From Janthinobacterium sp. 344 (lineage in GTDB: Bacteria > Pseudomonadota > Gammaproteobacteria > Burkholderiales > Burkholderiaceae_D): a DNA stretch of 64,000 nucleotides. The stretch is from positions 334,339-398,338 of the forward strand of contig NZ_FOKL01000002.1 in assembly GCF_900112025.1 (NCBI RefSeq). The letters are read 5' to 3'. Positions 60,568 to 64,000 of the stretch are shown piece after piece. The notes under the pieces were generated by a model. That model was given only the letters and a program-made list of their open reading frames with translations. It did not search any database and was not told where the DNA came from. Every line of letters starts with the position of its first letter. The first letter of the stretch is position 1. Position numbers and translations under genes: made by a program.

Positions 60568-62637
60568 CTACCAGACGCGCACGCGCTGCTCCGGCGCCAG
60601 GTACAGCTGCTGGCCCGGCTTGACGTCGAAGGCAGGGTACCAGGCGTCGAGATTGCGCACGGTGGCGGCGCGGTATTGCGCCGGCGCGTGGCCATCCGTG
60701 AGGATTTGCTGGCGCGCCGCCGCTTCGCGCGCCTTGCTGCGCCAGCTGACGCCATAGCCGATGAAGAACGCGCGGTCCGCGTCCGCCTGCGCCGGCTTGC
60801 CCTGCTGCGACAGGGTAAACGCGTCATGCGCGGCCGCCACGCCGGCCAGGTCGGCCAGGTTTTCGCTCAGGGTCAGCTGGCCGTTCACGGCCAGGTCGGG
60901 GAACGGTTTGTAGGCCGCGAACTGCGCCACCAATTGCTTGGATGCCGACTGGAAATGCGCCAGGTCGGCCGGCGTCCACCAGTCGCGCAGCTTGCCCTGG
61001 GCATCGAATTGCGCGCCCTGGTCGTCAAAGCTGTGGCTGATCTCGTGGCCGATGGTGGCGCCGATGCCGCCATAGTTGGCCGCGTCCGACGCCTGCGGAT
61101 CGAAGAACGGCGGCTGCAGGATGGCGGCGGGGAAATTCAAGGCATTTTGCAGCGGCAGGTTGACGGCATTGACCAGCTGGGCCGGCATGGCCCAGGCCTT
61201 GCGGTCAGGCGCCTGGCGCAGCTTGGCCAGTTCCTGCCGGTAATGAAACTGTTCCGCCCGCTGTGCATTGCCCAGCGCATCGCCGCGCACCACGCGCAGG
61301 CCCGCATAGTCTTCCCAGCGTTCCGGGTAGCCCACGCCCACATACAGGGTCTTGAGTTTTTCCTGCGCCTGGGCCTTGGTTTGCGGCGCCATCCAGTCCA
61401 GCTTGTCGATGCGGCGCGAGAAGGCGGCGACGATATTCGTCACCATGTCCTGCACGCGCGCTTTCGATTCAGGCGGGAAATAGCGTTCCACGTACAGCTT
61501 GCCCACGGCGTCGCTGAGGGCCGCGTTGGTTGCCGCCAGTGCCCGCTTGCTGCGCGGCGACTGCTGCGGCGTGCCGCTCAGGGTCTGGCCATAGAAGGCG
61601 AAGCGCTGACCGGCCGCCGCTTTCGGCAAGGTGGGGCTGAAATGGTTGAGCGCGTGGAAGGCGAGGAAATCTTTCCAGGTGGCCAGCGGCACGCTCGCCA
61701 CCAGCGCCGCGCTGCCCGTCATGGCCGTCGGATGCCAGACGATGAAGTCCTGTTGCGCGCCCAGCCCTGCCGCCTGGAAGAAGGTCTTCCAGTCCAGCCC
61801 TGGCGCCTTGCTGGCGAAGTCGCTGGCGCGCCACGCGTTGTTGCCCTTGGCGACATCGGCCGAGTCCTCGCGGCTGGCGTGGCTGGCGGCTATTTGCTGC
61901 TCCAGCGCAAACACGCGCGCCGCGCGGGCGGGCGCATCGCGATAGCCGGCCAGGGCCAGCATGGCGGCGATATGCGCCTGGTAGCCTGTGCGCAAGCCCT
62001 GCATGCGCGCGCTGCCGTCCTGGTAGAAGGCGCGGTCGGGCAAGCCCAGCCCGCCCTGCAGCAGGTAGGCCACGTTGCGCGTGGTGTCGTTCAAGTCTTG
62101 CGCCACCCACAGGCCGAACAGGTTTTCCGTATAAAAATTGGTGGAATTGAGGGGATCGACGTCGGCGCGCAAGCTCTCGCCCAGCGCCCGCGCCAGCCCC
62201 GCCCGGTCGCGTATGCCATCGATTTTCTTCAGCAGCGGCTTGATCGGCGCCCAGCCTTTCGCTTCGATAGCCGCTTCGTCCATGTAGGTGCGGTAAAAAT
62301 CGCTGACCTGGCGCGCCGCCGCATCCTTCTGTTGCGTGGCGGACAAGCCTTCGACCAGGCCAATGATGCGCTCGTTGGTGGCGTTGGCCAGCATGGCGAA
62401 CGAGCCCCAGCTGCTGCGGTCGGCGGGGATCTCCGTGCTGCGCATCCACTCGCCATTCACGTAGTCGTAGAAGTCGTCGCCGGGCAAGACGTTCGCCGGG
62501 ACGGCGGCGGCAGCGGAAGCCGCCCCATCCTGGCCATGCGCGTGGGCAGGCACGCCGGCCAGGGTGGCGCCGGCCAGGACGAGGGCGATGGCAGCCTGGA
62601 GTGGCGTTTGGCGCCAGGAAAAACGCGAACCGTGCAT
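60568..62637 (-). CDS. M13-family (neprilysin/PepO-like) metallopeptidase
   Basis: 689 residues from the ATG at 62637. Signal peptide (AGVPAHA-HG). The catalytic helix is GATIGHEISHSFDDQGAQFD, with the zinc ligands HEISH at about 531-535 and the downstream ENLADLAG supplying the Glu. The substrate-binding NFPAAILQPPFFDP segment and the closing APEQRVRVW are as in the family. Likely periplasmic oligopeptidase. Confidence 0.93.
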   Translation of the reverse strand: MHGSRFSWRQTPLQAAIALVLAGATLAGVPAHAHGQDGAASAAAAVPANVLPGDDFYDYVNGEWMRSTEIPADRSSWGSFAMLANATNERIIGLVEGLSATQQKDAAARQVSDFYRTYMDEAAIEAKGWAPIKPLLKKIDGIRDRAGLARALGESLRADVDPLNSTNFYTENLFGLWVAQDLNDTTRNVAYLLQGGLGLPDRAFYQDGSARMQGLRTGYQAHIAAMLALAGYRDAPARAARVFALEQQIAASHASREDSADVAKGNNAWRASDFASKAPGLDWKTFFQAAGLGAQQDFIVWHPTAMTGSAALVASVPLATWKDFLAFHALNHFSPTLPKAAAGQRFAFYGQTLSGTPQQSPRSKRALAATNAALSDAVGKLYVERYFPPESKARVQDMVTNIVAAFSRRIDKLDWMAPQTKAQAQEKLKTLYVGVGYPERWEDYAGLRVVRGDALGNAQRAEQFHYRQELAKLRQAPDRKAWAMPAQLVNAVNLPLQNALNFPAAILQPPFFDPQASDAANYGGIGATIGHEISHSFDDQGAQFDAQGKLRDWWTPADLAHFQSASKQLVAQFAAYKPFPDLAVNGQLTLSENLADLAGVAAAHDAFTLSQQGKPAQADADRAFFIGYGVSWRSKAREAAARQQILTDGHAPAQYRAATVRNLDAWYPAFDVKPGQQLYLAPEQRVRVW

Positions 62638-62791
62638 GGTGATCCTTTCAATGGAATAGCCAAAATCATAGCCTGTTTTCAGCTTGCTTCCAGTGTAAAC
62701 AGCGTGCGGGATCTTTTTTGCATGAGAACAAAAAATCGGCATATAGTTTCACGACCCCACACCGTGCCGCGCGAACGCCCAGGAGATTGCC

Positions 62792-63619
62792 ATGCAACTT
62801 GAAGCGCTGTTCCAGCATCCCCATGCCCTGCCTGCCGCCCCGAAGATCGTCGATGAACTGGTGCGCAGTTTCGACAATCCCGCCATCTCCACGGAAGACA
62901 TCGCCCGCAAGCTGGGCGCGGACCCGGCCCTGAGCGCCAAGCTGCTGCGCCTGGCCAATTCCGCGTATTACCACGTCTCGCGCAGCATCGGCACGGTGGA
63001 AGACGCCGTGCTGATGCTGGGATTCGTGACCGTGCGCACCCTGGTCATCAGCTCGGGCCTGGTCAGCGGCTTCAAGGCCGTGCCCGGCTTGAACTTGCCG
63101 CAGTTCTGGCGCTACAGCCTGCATAGCGCCGTCACGGCCCGCTGGATCGCCAGGCAGACGGGCGATAACCAGGAACTGGCCTTTACGATCGGCATGATGC
63201 ATGCGATCGGACAACTGGTGATCCATGCCGCCATGCCCGAACAAGCCATGCAGCTCGACAAGATCGCCCCGCCCTTCGATGCGCGCCGGCTCGACGCGGA
63301 GCGGGTCTCGCTGGGCTACAGCTATGCGCAGGTGGGCGCGGAACTGGCACGCCGCTGGAAATTCCCCGCCGCCTTTGCGGACGCCATCGCCGCGTTTCCC
63401 GACCCGCTGGCGCAAACACCGCTGAACCGCCTGGCCGCCATCATCCACCTGGCCGCCTGGCGGGCGCGCATCGAGGAAAACCAGTTCAGCAACGAAGAAA
63501 TCATCGCCTGCTATCCGGGCGACGTGGCTGAAGCGCTGGGCTTGCCGCCCTCGGTGCTGGTGGACAAGATGCCGCCGCCCGCCGAATTGAGCGCGGGACT
63601 GGAAGAACTCGTCAAATAA
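62792..63619 (+). CDS. HDOD-domain protein
   Basis: 275 residues, ATG with GGAG upstream. The HDOD fold covers residues 5-200: LFQHPHALPAAPKIVDELVRSFDNP, ADPALSAKLLRLANSAYYHVSRSIGTVEDAVLMLGF, TVRTLVISSG, FWRYSLHSAVTARWIARQTG, AFTIGMMHAIGQLVIHAAMPE. The catalytic HD pair of HD-GYP enzymes is absent, as expected of HDOD. Such proteins link signalling to motility or cell-cycle control. It is followed by fliT, a fitting context. Confidence 0.88.
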   Translation: MQLEALFQHPHALPAAPKIVDELVRSFDNPAISTEDIARKLGADPALSAKLLRLANSAYYHVSRSIGTVEDAVLMLGFVTVRTLVISSGLVSGFKAVPGLNLPQFWRYSLHSAVTARWIARQTGDNQELAFTIGMMHAIGQLVIHAAMPEQAMQLDKIAPPFDARRLDAERVSLGYSYAQVGAELARRWKFPAAFADAIAAFPDPLAQTPLNRLAAIIHLAAWRARIEENQFSNEEIIACYPGDVAEALGLPPSVLVDKMPPPAELSAGLEELVK

Positions 63620-63696
63620 GACCGCCATTCGCCGGCATCGCGCAGCTTGAACCCCCAGCATCCATGCGGGTTGGCGGGCGTTGCCGGCGAGCACCA

Positions 63697-63728
63697 GAAA
63701 ATAATTCGCATTATTTTCACTTTTTTTT
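63697..63728 (+). terminator. A+T-rich hairpin with T-run after the HDOD gene
   Basis: GAAAATAAT / ATTATTTTC around the tetraloop TCGC, then AC and eight T. Terminator function is likely although the stem is A-T based. It also sits just before the sigma-28-like promoter. Confidence 0.6.
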
Positions 63729-63739
63729 CACAAACACCC

Positions 63740-63766
63740 TCAAGTCCCCCGTGGCACCGCCGTTAA
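63740..63766 (+). promoter_or_regulatory. Sigma-28 (FliA)-type promoter of fliT
   Basis: TCAAGTCC (63740-63747), 11 bases, GCCGTTAA (63759-63766). The flagellar consensus is TAAAGTTT, 11 bases, GCCGATAA, so the -10 box matches 7 of 8 and the spacing is exact. It lies 43 bases before the fliT start. Confidence 0.65.
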
Positions 63767-63808
63767 TCTAGACAAGCGGTAATCCATTCACTAGTTACGG
63801 GTGTGCTC

Positions 63809-64000
63809 ATGACCTCCAACGACGTTCTCTCGATGTACGAAAATATTGCAGGAATGACCGATAAAATGGTCGTGGCCGCACGTGCGAGTGACTGGGATGG
63901 CTTGAATACACTGGAAAACCAGTGCGCCAGCGCCGCCAGCCCCACCTTGCCGGGCAAGGTGCCCGCCCTGGCCGGTGCCGCGCGCATGCGCAAGATCGAC
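63809..64000 (+). CDS. fliT: Flagellar protein FliT (start only, truncated by window end)
   Basis: 64 codons are visible and the frame is open at the edge. MTSNDVLSMYENIAGMTDKMVVAARASDWDGLNTLENQCA is the FliT N-terminal helix pattern with the conserved ASDWDGL segment. FliT is the export chaperone for the filament cap protein FliD and an FlhDC inhibitor in enterics. The sigma-28-like promoter upstream supports a flagellar role. The family call is made on a partial sequence. Confidence 0.75.
   Translation, partial: MTSNDVLSMYENIAGMTDKMVVAARASDWDGLNTLENQCASAASPTLPGKVPALAGAARMRKID

Overview
The window looks like a high-G+C betaproteobacterial chromosome of the Oxalobacteraceae, most likely Janthinobacterium or a close relative. 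This rests on the aromatic supraoperon order gyrA / DUF2059 / serC / pheA / hisC / tyrA / aroA, the ompA - ubiG - gph - ssrA block, the codon use, and a set of dispersed palindromes. The genus is inferred from gene order and protein resemblance only, since no database search was possible.

Layout. Bases 1-9.4 kb (minus strand) hold the aromatic amino acid, serine and gyrase block. It is interrupted by short GGGGTCAGACCC-type palindromes and by one large hairpin repeat that overlaps the serC stop codon. Bases 10-12.8 kb (plus) hold ompA, ubiG, gph and the tmRNA gene ssrA. At the 3' end of ssrA sits a small accessory insert (about 12.8-15.35 kb). It is bounded by two roughly 300-base direct repeats that each include an ssrA 3' end, and it contains a decayed tyrosine integrase and a lower-G+C gene pair (GNAT-like protein plus a 76-residue partner). 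Bases 15.4-20.9 kb carry small hypothetical genes, an SMP-30-like lipoprotein, a PRISE-like reductase and a divergent LysR regulator.

Bases 20.9-32.3 kb (minus) form one catabolic cluster that reads as a non-phosphorylative L-fucose (or related 6-deoxy/aldohexose) pathway. It comprises a ribose-type ABC importer, a mutarotase, an aldose dehydrogenase (AKR), a lactonase (COG3618), a two-subunit UxaA-type dehydratase, a 2-keto-3-deoxy acid dehydrogenase (SDR) and an FAH-family hydrolase. A GntR/FCD regulator with two winged helix domains and a zinc alcohol dehydrogenase complete it. Together they would import the sugar, oxidise it to the lactone, open and dehydrate it, oxidise it again and cleave it to pyruvate plus a C3 acid.

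Bases 32.6-50.7 kb are a mixed region: MerR/TipAS regulator, M24 peptidase, an hxlR-dadA-glxA operon divergent from an MFS exporter, a Crp-family regulator next to a NarX/NarL-like two-component pair, NAD salvage genes (pncB and a nicotinamidase-like gene), azoR with its LysR, and cbpA/cbpM. Bases 50.8-54.4 kb hold a striking array of four exported beta/gamma-crystallin-like proteins in tandem. Bases 54.6-64 kb carry MATE, PhzF, S9 peptidase, CsbD, a methyltransferase, an M13 peptidase, an HDOD protein and the start of fliT behind a sigma-28-like promoter.

Two families of large (110-130 base) intergenic hairpin repeats occur, several abutting or overlapping the stop codons of minus-strand genes.
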